The notes below the pieces were generated by a model. The model saw only the letters and a program-made list of their open reading frames with translations, was not told the DNA's origin and ran no database searches. A stretch of DNA of 64,000 bases, taken from positions 1 to 64,000 of the forward strand of contig JACPFT010000013.1 of assembly GCA_016182845.1 (NCBI GenBank). Reading direction: 5' to 3'. The DNA comes from Gammaproteobacteria bacterium (lineage in GTDB: Bacteria; Pseudomonadota; Gammaproteobacteria; Enterobacterales; Permianibacteraceae). The first letter of the stretch is position 1. Each line of letters starts with the position of its first letter. A program made the position numbers and the translations under genes. Positions 1 through 8,083 of this stretch are shown one piece after another.

Positions 1-267
1 CAGTTCGGATTGCTCGGAATTAGTGGTCGTGGACGACACCAGGCGGGCGTCGCGCGGTAGATCGACGGACTCGACCTTGACAATCTCGCCCCGCTCGCCG
101 CGGATCACCATCAGGGCCGACTCGCCGATCCAGCTGACATCGGCGCAGAAGGAACCGCAACTGGGCCCGGAGGACATGAGCACCGCATCGCCCGAAGCCA
201 GGGCGGGCGTGGCAGCCCCCAGACTCAACAGCGAAACCAGGAGGATGGAGGGGAATGACTTGCGCAT
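1..267 (-). CDS. Secreted protein of unknown function (3' end outside window)
   Basis: The gene enters from the left edge on the minus strand; only its first 89 codons are visible. The protein opens with MRKSFPS, a hydrophobic stretch and an ATPALA-S signal-peptidase I site near residue 24, so it should be exported. The mature part begins with a Ser/Cys-containing segment (SSGPSCGSFCADVSW) whose two cysteines could form a disulfide. The family is not recognised. The start is the only ATG before the signal sequence. Because the C-terminus is missing, neither domain nor anchor can be judged. Confidence 0.7.
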   Translation of the reverse strand, partial: MRKSFPSILLVSLLSLGAATPALASGDAVLMSSGPSCGSFCADVSWIGESALMVIRGERGEIVKVESVDLPRDARLVSSTTTNSEQSEL

Positions 268-436
268 GAATAATCCTTTTGTTTGTTTCTCATGGATTCA
301 CGCGTTCGCGTCAGCCTATGGCCAGCGCGAGCGCGAAATAATACATCGTTCCGTTCCTGGGTCAAGCCAAACCTGAGCGCGGTTTTATTGAAACGCTGAG
401 CCGAGCGATAGCCGGCGCTGAGCCGGAGGGTCGGTC

Positions 437-538
437 TCACGCCCGCGCATACCGCTCCCTGCCGCCCAGCCAGCGACCTATCAAGGCCTCGGCCCGCTCC
501 GGGAATTCCGCCAGCAGGTTTTCGGCGAGCGCGTGCAC
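437..538 (-). pseudogene. Detached duplicate of the recG 3' end
   Basis: Read on the minus strand, this segment encodes the last ~33 residues of RecG (LLAEFPERAEALI, then GRERYARA and a TGA stop), nearly identical to the end of the intact recG at 1778. It is a direct repeat of about 100 bp. Upstream of the match it joins a fragment of an unrelated gene (cyaA, opposite strand) at about 533-538. It has no start codon or helicase motifs and is a remnant. Confidence 0.8.
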
Positions 539-879
539 GTCCAGACCCAAGGCCTACGCGAGCTGATGCCCCTGCGCAACCAGCGCAGCGATGCCGACAA
601 CACCTGGTACGAGATCCAGGCCATCGCCGAGGCCGACGGCGGCTTCACGCTCTGGTGCGGCGGCCAGGAATTCTCGCCCCTGGAATTCGGCAAGGAACTC
701 TACCCGCCGTGGCCCGCTACATCCTCGCCATGCGCAGCAGCCCGGTGCGCTACCCGGTCTACCTGACCGATCTGGATTTATCCGCCCAATACGGCGAATA
801 GCTCCTGTCCACCGGGCATTACTGGCAACACAAGCTGCAACTGGAAGCGGCGCTGAATCGGGCGGTGGCGGGGGTTTAG
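533..879 (+). pseudogene. Class I adenylate cyclase C-terminal remnant (cyaA-like)
   Basis: The plus strand carries the tail of what looks like a class I (enterobacterial-type) adenylate cyclase: GGFTLWCGGQEFSPLEFGKEL, then RYPVYLTDLDLSAQ and a final HKLQLEAALN segment. It is disabled at least twice. A one-base loss near 700-705 (Tyr-Pro-Ala-Val-Ala-Arg is broken) shifts the frame, and a TAG sits in frame at about 793-795 after SAQYGE. The N-terminal catalytic domain is absent; the fragment begins where the recG remnant ends. The family call rests on remembered C-terminal motifs, so it is good but not certain. Confidence 0.65.
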
Positions 880-895
880 GCAAACACCAAGAAAC

Positions 896-931
896 AAAAA
901 AGGGTGATTGCCCGGCAACCACCCTTTTTTA
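896..931. terminator. Bidirectional intrinsic terminator
   Basis: An inverted repeat (A6-GGGTG at 896-906 and CACCC-T6 at 920-930, 13-nt loop) gives a hairpin flanked by A and T runs. It lies between the cyaA remnant and the stop of the PEP-CTERM gene, so it can end transcription from both sides. Confidence 0.8.
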
Positions 932-976
932 TTCGGCGCACTTATCGCGGCATTCGCGACAGCGCTTGAAACGCGC

Positions 977-1597
977 TCAGGCGCTCTTGCGGCGGCGCAG
1001 GCCGGCGAGACCAGCCAGGCCCAGGCCCAGAACGGCTAGCGAACCCGGCTCAGGAACCTGCTGGGTGGCGAAGGTGAAGTTGTCGAGGAAAATCCAGTCG
1101 CCGGCGCTAGAAGCCGTCAGCGTGATATAGGCCATGCCGGCATGGGCAAAGCCGATGTAATCACCGGCATTGGAGGCATGGGTGACTGGCGTGGTCATGC
1201 TTTCCAGGATATTGCCGAAGGCATCGAAGGCGGTCAGCGTCCAAGGCACATCCGAAGCGCCCCAGTTGAATGCGAAGGCATCCAGGATACCGTTGAAGTC
1301 GATGCGAAGGCCCGCCGTCTGGCCGGCATTGTTGTCCAGATAGCGAGCGCCGCGACCGTTGAACTGGTCAGGAAACTGGTTGGAGAAGCGGAGAACGCCG
1401 CCGATACCGGAAAAGGTGAAGCCGCCCAGGCTCATGCTGCCGAAACTGCCATCGACCTGATCATTAAAGCTGATGACGGTGTTCGTGCCCGGGACCACCG
1501 GGGCGCCGAAGCCGCTGGTGCCGAGGATCGGCGTGGCTTCGGCGGCGCCGGCACAGGCCAGCATCAGGGGCAGGGCGAGCAAAGCACTCTTGTTCAT
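977..1597 (-). CDS. PEP-CTERM sorted secreted protein
   Basis: A 206-residue exported protein. It starts MNKSALLALPLML with an AGAAEA-T signal cleavage site. It ends with the PEP-CTERM sorting signal: VPEP, a hydrophobic helix and an RRRK tail. Exosortase recognises and cleaves this signal so the protein is released to or retained in the EPS layer. The middle is rich in Gly, Phe and Asn, with a beta-sandwich look (FNDQ, RIDFNG, GDWIFLDNF). The start at 1597 was chosen over longer in-frame versions because AAGGA lies 8 nt upstream of this ATG. No exosortase gene is present in the window. Confidence 0.88.
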   Translation of the reverse strand: MNKSALLALPLMLACAGAAEATPILGTSGFGAPVVPGTNTVISFNDQVDGSFGSMSLGGFTFSGIGGVLRFSNQFPDQFNGRGARYLDNNAGQTAGLRIDFNGILDAFAFNWGASDVPWTLTAFDAFGNILESMTTPVTHASNAGDYIGFAHAGMAYITLTASSAGDWIFLDNFTFATQQVPEPGSLAVLGLGLAGLAGLRRRKSA

Positions 1598-1777
1598 TTC
1601 TATCATCCTTGGGTTGGTGGGCTCATACAGCCGTGTAGAGTTAGCAAACTTCATACCTGATAATTTTTTTCTATAGCAATCATCAACTTTCCTGCTGACA
1701 ACTAGGCTGTGCGCCGCGCGCCTGTAAACATCCTTGACACTTCCAAGCTCGGAGACCAGGGGCGCGGCACCCGAATC

Positions 1778-3898
1778 TCACGCCCTTGCATACCGCTCCC
1801 TCCCCCCCAGCCAGCGCCGAATCAAGGCCTCGGCCCGCTCCGGGAATTGCGCCAGCAGGTGCTCCGCGATGACGCGCACGCTGTCCAGCAAATACTCGTC
1901 CCGGGCCAGATCCGCGATCCGGTATTGCACTAGGCCGGTCTGGCGCGTGCCCAACAGCTCGCCCGGGCCGCGCAGCTGCAGATCCTTCTCGGCGATGGCG
2001 AAGCCGTCGTTGCTGTCGCGCAGGACTTGCAGACGCTCGCGGCCCAGTTGAGAAAGAGGGGCCTTATAGAGCAGGACGCAATGGCTCTGCACCGCGCCGC
2101 GCCCGACCCGACCGCGTAATTGATGCAATTGCGCGAGGCCTAAGCGTTCGGGATTCTCGATGATCATCAGGCTGGCATTGGGCACGTCCACGCCCACTTC
2201 GATGACCGTGGTGGCCACCAGAAGATCCAGCTCCCGGGCCTTGAAGGCGGCCATGACCGCCTGCTTGTCCGCCGGCTTCAAGCGGCCATGCACCAGGCCG
2301 ATGCGTAAACCCGGCAGGGCGGCGCGCAGATCCTCGGCCGTGGCTTCGGCGGCCTGGGCCTCCAGGACTTCCGACTCCTCGATGAGGGTGCAGACCCAGT
2401 AGGCCTGACGGCCCTCGCCGCAGGCGGCCTGGACCCGCGCCACCACCTCGTCGCGCCGGCCGTCGGGCACGGCCACCGTGGTGATGGGGCTGCGCCCGGG
2501 CGGCAGCTCGTCGATCACCGAGACGTCCAGATCGGCATAGGCGGCCATGGCCAGGGTGCGCGGAATGGGGGTGGCGGTGAGGATCAGCTGGTGGGGCGCG
2601 CGGCCGTCGCGCCGACCCTTCTCGGACAGGGCCAGGCGCTGGTGCACGCCGAAGCGGTGCTGCTCGTCGATGATGGCCAGGGCCAGATCGGCGAATTCCA
2701 CGCCTTCCTGGAACAGGGCATGGGTGCCCACGGCGAGCTGGGCCTCGCCGGCGGCGAGCCGGCTCAGGGCTTCGGCGCGGGCCTTGCCCTTCTGCTTGCC
2801 GGACAGCCAGGCGATGTTGAGATCCAGGGGCTCCAGCCAGCGACGGAAGTTCTGGGCATGCTGTTCCGCGAGCAGCTCCGTGGGCGCCATCAGGGCCGCC
2901 TGGCGGCCGGCGCCGATGGCCACCAGGGCGGCCAGGGCCGCCACCAGGGTCTTGCCCGAGCCCACGTCGCCCTGCACGAGGCGCAGCATGGGCGTGGCGC
3001 GGGCCAGGTCGGCGGCGATCTCGGCCACCACCCGGTTCTGGGCGGCGGTGGGCGCGAAGGGCAGCCCGGCCAGAAGGCGGTCTCCGTAGCCTTCGGTATC
3101 GCTTAAGGCCGGCGCGCCATGGCGCAGCACTTCGGCACGCAGCTTGAGCAGACTGAGCTGGTGGGCGGAAAGCTCCTCCAGGGCCAGGCGCGCCTGGGCC
3201 GGGTGAGTGCCCTCTTCCAGTAGCGCGAGGCGAGCCTCGGGCGGCGGCTGGTGCAGGTAGCGCAGGGCGCTATGCAGGCTGGGCAGGCGGTTTTCGCGCA
3301 GCAGGGTCTCGGGCAGGAGCTCGGGCAGGCTGACCGGGGTCATGAGCTCCAGGGCCCGGGTGATGAGCCGGCGCAGGGAGGTCTGCTGCAGGCCCTCGGT
3401 GCTCGGGTAAATGGGGGTCAGGTGCTCGTCCACGGCCAGGGGCTCGTCGCCGGCGACTAGCCGGTATTCCGGGTGCACCAGCTCCAGCTGCCAGCGGCCG
3501 GCGCGAACTTCCCCGAAGGCGCGCAGGCGCGTGCCGCGCTGGAAGGCTTGCGCCTGGGCGGCATTGAAATGGAAGAAGCGCAGATCCGCCGAGCCCGAGC
3601 CGTCGGCCACGCGCACCACCAGGGCCGGGCGCCGGCCCTTGACCACTTCCGCCAGCTCGACCCGTGCCTCGATGACCGCGTGCATGCCCGGGCTCAGGGT
3701 CCCGATGGGATGGATGCGCGTGCGGTCCTGCCAGCGGAAGGGCAGGTGGAAGACCAGGTCCTGGACACTGCGCAGACCCAGGTTGGCGAGACGCTCGGCC
3801 TGGCGCGGGCCTATGCCCTTGAGGCTGTCCAGGGGGCGGTTGGCCAGCAGGACCGCCGGCGGCAGCGTCGCGGGGGGCAAATTCGCGGGCTTATGCAT
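1778..3898 (-). CDS. recG: ATP-dependent DNA helicase RecG
   Basis: A full-length RecG (706 residues; the E. coli protein has about 693). It remodels stalled replication forks and branch-migrates Holliday junctions. The N-terminal wedge/OB domain carries GIGP near residue 28 and RFFHFN near 107-112. The helicase core has Walker A GDVGSGKT at 310-317, the DEQH box at 411-414, then LTATPIPRTL, and RGRVGRG in the second RecA-like domain. Its start overlaps the end of oxyR by 8 nt, so the two are translationally coupled, as in Pseudomonas. The last ~33 codons are duplicated at 437-538. Confidence 0.97.
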   Translation of the reverse strand: MHKPANLPPATLPPAVLLANRPLDSLKGIGPRQAERLANLGLRSVQDLVFHLPFRWQDRTRIHPIGTLSPGMHAVIEARVELAEVVKGRRPALVVRVADGSGSADLRFFHFNAAQAQAFQRGTRLRAFGEVRAGRWQLELVHPEYRLVAGDEPLAVDEHLTPIYPSTEGLQQTSLRRLITRALELMTPVSLPELLPETLLRENRLPSLHSALRYLHQPPPEARLALLEEGTHPAQARLALEELSAHQLSLLKLRAEVLRHGAPALSDTEGYGDRLLAGLPFAPTAAQNRVVAEIAADLARATPMLRLVQGDVGSGKTLVAALAALVAIGAGRQAALMAPTELLAEQHAQNFRRWLEPLDLNIAWLSGKQKGKARAEALSRLAAGEAQLAVGTHALFQEGVEFADLALAIIDEQHRFGVHQRLALSEKGRRDGRAPHQLILTATPIPRTLAMAAYADLDVSVIDELPPGRSPITTVAVPDGRRDEVVARVQAACGEGRQAYWVCTLIEESEVLEAQAAEATAEDLRAALPGLRIGLVHGRLKPADKQAVMAAFKARELDLLVATTVIEVGVDVPNASLMIIENPERLGLAQLHQLRGRVGRGAVQSHCVLLYKAPLSQLGRERLQVLRDSNDGFAIAEKDLQLRGPGELLGTRQTGLVQYRIADLARDEYLLDSVRVIAEHLLAQFPERAEALIRRWLGGRERYARA

Positions 3899-4814
3899 CG
3901 CGCCAGCTCACCCCGTCCAGCCCGGAACCGCGCAGGGCCTTCACCAGCACGGCTATGGCCGCCTGGCGCGGGAAGGAGCGCCGCCAGGCCAGGGCCACGC
4001 TGCGCCCCGGCGCCGGCGCGGCGAAGGGCCGGGTCGCGACGCCGGCGTGACTGGCCAGCGCCGGCTCAGCAGCGATGCGCGGCAAGACCGTGATGCCGTA
4101 ACCGGAGGCCACCATCTGGCGTATGGTCTCCAGGGACGAGCCCTCGAACAGGGTGGTGGTGGAACCGGGCTCGTTGGCGACACAGGCCGGGCATTGCTGG
4201 AAGACCTGGTCGCGGAAGCAATGGCCCTGGCCCAGCATCAAGAGCGGCTGGCCGGCCAGTTCTGCGGGCGGCACCTCGCGGCGCGCCGCCCATTCGTGTT
4301 CCTCGGGCACCAGGACCACGAAGTCCTCGTCGAAGAGCGGCAGGACCTCCACCTCCGGTTCGTTGAACGGCAGGGCGATGAGGATGGCGTCCACCTCGCC
4401 CTCGCGCAAGCGGCGGCGCAGATTGGCGGTGAAGTCCTCCTGGATCTGCAGGGGCATGGCCGGCGCCAGGGCCTTGACCCCGGGCACCAGGCGAGGGAAG
4501 ACATAGGGGCCGATGGTGAAGATGGCGCCGACGCGCAGCACGCCCGCCAGGGGGTCGCGGCTGGCCTGGGCCAGGGCCTTGACCTCCTCGGCCTCCATCA
4601 GGACCTTGCGCGCCTGGGCGACGATGCGCTCTCCGGCCGGGGTCAGGCTCACCTCGGTCTTGGAGCGTTCGAAGAGCGCGACGCCCAGCTCGTCCTCCAG
4701 TTTCTTGACCGCCACCGAGAGCGTGGGCTGGCTGACGAAGCAGGCCTCGGCGGCGCGGCCGAAATGCCGCTCGCGGGCCACGGCGGCGATATAGCGCAAC
4801 TCGGTGAGGGTCAT
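3891..4814 (-). CDS. oxyR: Peroxide-sensing LysR-type regulator OxyR
   Basis: A 307-residue LysR-family activator. The N-terminal winged helix-turn-helix is RHFGRAAEACFVSQPTLSV at about 16-34; the rest is the effector domain. The redox cysteines are at exactly 199 and 208 (GHCFRDQVFQQC), as in E. coli OxyR, which supports a disulfide-switch peroxide sensor rather than a generic LysR protein. The start at 4814 gives the canonical MTLTELRY opening; the open frame extends upstream without family similarity. recG follows with an 8-nt overlap. A palindromic candidate operator lies 14-53 nt upstream of the start codon. Confidence 0.95.
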   Translation of the reverse strand: MTLTELRYIAAVARERHFGRAAEACFVSQPTLSVAVKKLEDELGVALFERSKTEVSLTPAGERIVAQARKVLMEAEEVKALAQASRDPLAGVLRVGAIFTIGPYVFPRLVPGVKALAPAMPLQIQEDFTANLRRRLREGEVDAILIALPFNEPEVEVLPLFDEDFVVLVPEEHEWAARREVPPAELAGQPLLMLGQGHCFRDQVFQQCPACVANEPGSTTTLFEGSSLETIRQMVASGYGITVLPRIAAEPALASHAGVATRPFAAPAPGRSVALAWRRSFPRQAAIAVLVKALRGSGLDGVSWRDA

Positions 4815-4827
4815 GGACCAGGCCTTG

Positions 4828-4867
4828 GCTATGGAAGATTCCCTATCATAGTCAGGGCATCCATAGC
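4828..4867. promoter_or_regulatory. Candidate OxyR autoregulatory operator
   Basis: Upstream of oxyR lie four ATAG/CTAT tetramers in mirror order: CTAT (4829), CTAT (4843), ATAG (4848), ATAG (4863), spaced N10, 1 and N11. The outer arms read GCTATGGA and TCCATAGC. OxyR is known to bind multiple ATAG elements as a tetramer, and LysR regulators commonly autoregulate. The spacing differs somewhat from the E. coli consensus. Confidence 0.5.
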
Positions 4868-4926
4868 TTTCATCCGAATTTGCCGTCAGGGCTCGTGCGC
4901 CAACGCAGACGCGAGGCGTAACCCGC

Positions 4927-5106
4927 TCAGCAGTGCCGATGCCCATGCCGCCAGACACAATGCGGCACAACGATCAGGCGCGGCGCCGGATGCACCAGCA
5001 CGGCCGGCGAATGATGCCGGTAGCCATGGCGATGATGGTGGGGCACGACGACGCAGGCCGACAGGCTCAGGGACAGGACCGCTACCAACAAAACGCGCAA
5101 CCCCAT
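4927..5106 (-). CDS. Small histidine-rich lipoprotein
   Basis: A 59-residue protein with a strong Shine-Dalgarno (AGGAGG, 7 nt before ATG 5106). It begins MGLRVLLVAVLSLSLSAC: a lipoprotein signal with lipobox LSAC and lipidated Cys18. The mature part is packed with histidines (PHHHRHGYRHH near 22-32 and WRHGHRHC at the end), about eleven in all, so metal binding is plausible. It lies between trmH and oxyR on the same strand. Short His-rich lipoproteins of this kind occur in many proteobacteria without assigned function. Confidence 0.7.
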   Translation of the reverse strand: MGLRVLLVAVLSLSLSACVVVPHHHRHGYRHHSPAVLVHPAPRLIVVPHCVWRHGHRHC

Positions 5107-5168
5107 GGCGCATCCTCCTCACAAGGGCTTCGAAGGATCAACGCGCCAGGCGGCGCGGCGGTTGACGT

Positions 5169-5858
5169 TCAGGCCTCCGGCGCCAGGGCCTTGATGCGCT
5201 GCCAGTCGGCGGTGACGATGCCGCCGTCCTCGTAGAGAGCCGGATAGGGCAGGCCCCGCGCATCGCACCATTCGGCGATGGTGGGGTGCAGCCAGCGCAA
5301 CAGATAAGCGTGGATCTCGGCCTGGCCTAGGCGCGGCGCGGCATACATCCCGGCCCGCTCGCGCTGGCCCATGGCCTCGTTGAGGATCAAGGCCGCCGCC
5401 ACCGAGACATTGAGGGACTGCACCAGGCCGCGCATGGGGATGATCACATGATGGTCGGCGGCCGCCTTGGCGGCGCCCGTCACCCCTTCCCGCTCGGCGC
5501 CTAGGAGCACGGCGGTCGGCTTGGTGTAATCCACCTGGCGGTAGTCGACGGCCGTGGGACAGAGATCGGCGACGACCAGTTGCATGCCCTGCGCCTTGAG
5601 GGCGGCCACGCCGGCCTCCACCGAATCGTGCAGGACGACGTCCAGCCAGCGGGCGGCGCTGCCCGAGGTATGGAACTTGGTCTGGAACGGGCCCTCGGTA
5701 ATGGGCACGGCATGCACGACGCCTATGCCCACCTGGTCGCAGGTGCGCATCACCGCCGAGAGGTTGTGCGGCTTGTGTACCTGTTCCATGAGCACGGTGA
5801 GATCCGGCTGGCGCTGGTTCAGGCAGGCCAGGAACTTGGCGTAACGGGATTCGGACAT
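5169..5858 (-). CDS. trmH: tRNA (guanosine(18)-2'-O)-methyltransferase TrmH
   Basis: A SPOUT-fold methyltransferase of 229 residues, the same length as E. coli TrmH (SpoU). It 2'-O-methylates G18 in the D-loop of tRNAs. The three SPOUT motifs are visible: NLSAVMRTCDQVGI near 32-45, LLGAEREGVT near 138-147, and MRGLVQSLNVSVAAAL, which forms the trefoil knot and SAM site. The TrmH-type C-terminal extension is present. It follows ridA by 6 nt, so the two are an operon; in E. coli the gene sits in the related spoT-trmH-recG string. Confidence 0.95.
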   Translation of the reverse strand: MSESRYAKFLACLNQRQPDLTVLMEQVHKPHNLSAVMRTCDQVGIGVVHAVPITEGPFQTKFHTSGSAARWLDVVLHDSVEAGVAALKAQGMQLVVADLCPTAVDYRQVDYTKPTAVLLGAEREGVTGAAKAAADHHVIIPMRGLVQSLNVSVAAALILNEAMGQRERAGMYAAPRLGQAEIHAYLLRWLHPTIAEWCDARGLPYPALYEDGGIVTADWQRIKALAPEA

Positions 5859-5864
5859 GGCCGC

Positions 5865-6251
5865 TCAGGCGCCCAAGACCATCACCGCCTCGATCTCCAC
5901 CAGGGCGCCACGCGGCAACGAGGCCACGCCCACGGCGGCACGGGCAGGATAGGGCTCGGCGACGTACTGGGCCATGATCTCGTTGACCTTGGAAAAATGC
6001 CCCAGATCGGTCAGGGAAACATTGAACTTGACCACATCGGACAAGGTCCCGCCGGCCGCGTCGGCCACCGAGGCCAGGTTCTTGAACACCTGGTGGACCT
6101 GCGCCTCGATGCCCTCGCCGACGAGCTGCATGGTCTCCGGCACCAGGGGGATCTGCCCGGACAACCACACCTGGTTGCCGACCTTGACGGCCTGGGAGTA
6201 GGTGCCGATGGCGGCGGGAGCATGGGGCGTGGAAATGATGGTCTTGGTCAT
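5865..6251 (-). CDS. ridA: RidA family enamine/imine deaminase
   Basis: A 128-residue YjgF/YER057c/UK114 protein. It hydrolyses reactive 2-aminoacrylate enamines and imines released by PLP enzymes. Signature segments are GTYSQAVKVGNQVWLSGQI near the N-terminus, and PARAAVGVASLPRGALVEIEA near the C-terminus with the conserved Arg and Glu of the trimer-interface active site. The start MTKTIISTPHAP is chosen because it matches the family; an in-frame ATG lies 33 nt upstream. It is the first gene of the ridA-trmH pair. Confidence 0.95.
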   Translation of the reverse strand: MTKTIISTPHAPAAIGTYSQAVKVGNQVWLSGQIPLVPETMQLVGEGIEAQVHQVFKNLASVADAAGGTLSDVVKFNVSLTDLGHFSKVNEIMAQYVAEPYPARAAVGVASLPRGALVEIEAVMVLGA

Positions 6252-6316
6252 GGTCGCGGGCGTCCTTGAAACTGAGGCGGGCATGATAACCGATTGCCGC
6301 TGCATCGTTGGGCGGA

Positions 6317-7423
6317 TTAGGCCGGAGGCCGTAAGCCGCCATGGCCAGCCAGCTCCCGGTACAGTGCCAGCCACTGTCCCTTCACCACCGGCCATTCGTA
6401 GGCCGCGACCGCTGCGAGGCCTCGCTCCCTCAGGCCCTCGGCCAAGCCCGCTTCGCCGAGGAGGGCAAGGCAGGCCGCCGCCATGGCCGCCGGATCGCCG
6501 GGCGGCACCAGGAGCGCGGTCTTGCGGTCTTCGACGACGAAGGGCACACCGCCGACGTCGGTGCTGACCACGGGCACGCCGCAGGCCAGGGCCTCCAAGA
6601 TGGAATTGGGCATGTTGTCCACGGTGCTGGGATTGAGCATGAGCGTCGCGCGCCGGTACAGGGCGGCGATGGCCTCCGGCTCCAGGCGGCCGCAGAAGTC
6701 CACGGACGGGACTATGCCCAGTTCCCGCGCCAGGGCCTGCAGATTCTCCAGCTCGGGGCCGGTGCCGGCCACGGTCAGGCGCGCCTCGGGGTAAGCGACC
6801 TTCAGCCGCGCGAAAGCGCGCAGGGCGGTGGGGATGTCGTAAATCGGTTCGAGATTGCGGGTGACCACGAGGTGCGGAACCGCCGCCGGGTTTTCGGCCG
6901 GGAAGAAGCGCCCGCGGTCGACGATATTGGGAATGATTCGAGCTTTCGCTCCGTAACGGGAAAACACCGCATCGAGAAAGCCGGAGGGCACGGCCAGGGC
7001 GCTGGCCTTGCGCAATACCGGTAGCACATAGCGGCCCTGGGCGCCCAGGAAATCCTCGGCATAACCGCCGCGGTAATTCACCACCAGGGGCTTGCCGCGC
7101 AGGCGGGCGACGAGAATCGCCGGCGCGGCGAACAGATGCCAGGACCAGCCGGAGTTGGCCATGAGGTGCACGACCTCCGCGCGGCCGAAGGCCGACCACA
7201 ATCGCGGCACATAGGCCAGGAGGCGGGCGACGGCGCGCAGGCCCGGCACGGCGCCGATGAAGTCCGGCCAATAGGGCCCGTTGACCGCCACCAGCTCGAC
7301 GGCCATGCCCTCGGCTTCCAGCAGGCGCTTCAGCTGGGCGGTCTGGTTGGCCATGCCGCCGGCCGGTGGCGGGATCGGGCCGACCAGGGCGAGGCGGGGG
7401 AGCGTTGATGTCTTGGCTTCCAT
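6317..7423 (-). CDS. Family 4 glycosyltransferase
   Basis: A GT-B fold glycosyltransferase of about 368 residues. The N-terminal domain has LALVGPIPPPAGGMANQ, with the glycine-rich loop. The C-terminal domain has NPSTVDNMPNSILEALACG, the EX7E-type nucleotide-sugar site, followed by VPVVSTDVGGVPFVV. It probably transfers a sugar to a lipid-linked EPS or O-antigen precursor on the cytoplasmic face of the membrane; donor and acceptor cannot be predicted. Start 7423 (MEAKTS) has AGGG upstream; a longer form from 7447 is possible. It opens the polysaccharide region. Confidence 0.9.
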   Translation of the reverse strand: MEAKTSTLPRLALVGPIPPPAGGMANQTAQLKRLLEAEGMAVELVAVNGPYWPDFIGAVPGLRAVARLLAYVPRLWSAFGRAEVVHLMANSGWSWHLFAAPAILVARLRGKPLVVNYRGGYAEDFLGAQGRYVLPVLRKASALAVPSGFLDAVFSRYGAKARIIPNIVDRGRFFPAENPAAVPHLVVTRNLEPIYDIPTALRAFARLKVAYPEARLTVAGTGPELENLQALARELGIVPSVDFCGRLEPEAIAALYRRATLMLNPSTVDNMPNSILEALACGVPVVSTDVGGVPFVVEDRKTALLVPPGDPAAMAAACLALLGEAGLAEGLRERGLAAVAAYEWPVVKGQWLALYRELAGHGGLRPPA

Positions 7424-7451
7424 GCGGGATATCCCTTGCGAAATCATTGCC

Positions 7452-7669
7452 CGTTCGTCCTGAGATCCAGGTTCCGGGTCAGCAGAGGTGCTTCGATACG
7501 CGGGTCTTCGACCCGCTACTCAGCACGAACGGATTTTTATATCCACCCACATTTTTAGATCCGTTCGCCCCGGGGCGCGTAGGTCGGGTTAGCGCAGCGT
7601 AACCCGACAATATCGCTTGGATGCCGAAGCGTGTCGGGTTACGCGCCAAGGCGCTAACCCGACCTACGT
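7452..7669. repeat. Composite intergenic palindromic repeats
   Basis: The gap between the glycosyltransferase and the GFA gene holds two palindromic elements. The first (7452-7532) contains CTTCGATACG and ACTCAGCACGAACGG arms and a small GCGGGTCTTCGACCCGC hairpin. The second is bounded by a perfect 17-bp inverted repeat (7578-7594 and 7652-7668, core TAGGTCGGGTTAGCG) with inner GTAACCCGAC/GTCGGGTTAC arms. Related sequences recur at 15772, 53378 and 62029. Confidence 0.85.
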
Positions 7670-7687
7670 CGGCCTCCCGGTAAGACG

Positions 7688-8083
7688 TCAGGGCTCCCGC
7701 GACAAATGCGCGAGATCCGCGCCATTCTGCTCCCAGTTCTGGCCGTCGAAGGCCTCGATGCCCACATGGTCGAAGCCGGAGGGATCGACGCAGCGCAGGT
7801 TGACGCTGAAGCCGTCGGGATTGGAGCGCGGCACGTAGAAGGACTTGATGCCGCAGATCCGGCAGAACAGATGCTTGGCGGTGCGCGTGTTGAAGGTGTA
7901 TTCCGTTAGCAGCTCCTGGCCCGCCAAGAGCCGAAAGCGGGATTTCGGCACGATCAAATGCTGAAACCCGGTCATCCGGCACAGAGAACAATTGCATTCC
8001 TGCACGGTGATCTCGCGCGGGGCCTCGACCTCGAAGCGCACGGCGCCGCAGTGACAGCCGCCTGAGTGCCAAACCATCGTCAT
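7688..8083 (-). CDS. GFA family zinc-binding protein
   Basis: A 131-residue member of the GFA family (named after a glutathione-dependent formaldehyde-activating enzyme). Zinc ligands are GGCHCGAVRF near 8-17, CNCSLCRMTGF near 30-40 and LFCRICGIKSF near 92-102. Most family members have no proven reaction, so formaldehyde metabolism should not be assumed. The start codon overlaps the stop of galU by one base (TGATG), so the two are translationally coupled. Confidence 0.88.
   Translation of the reverse strand: MTMVWHSGGCHCGAVRFEVEAPREITVQECNCSLCRMTGFQHLIVPKSRFRLLAGQELLTEYTFNTRTAKHLFCRICGIKSFYVPRSNPDGFSVNLRCVDPSGFDHVGIEAFDGQNWEQNGADLAHLSREP

Noticed and set aside
7452-7669. Insertion sequence
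   Set aside because: Palindromic repeats only; no transposase frame or target duplication is visible.
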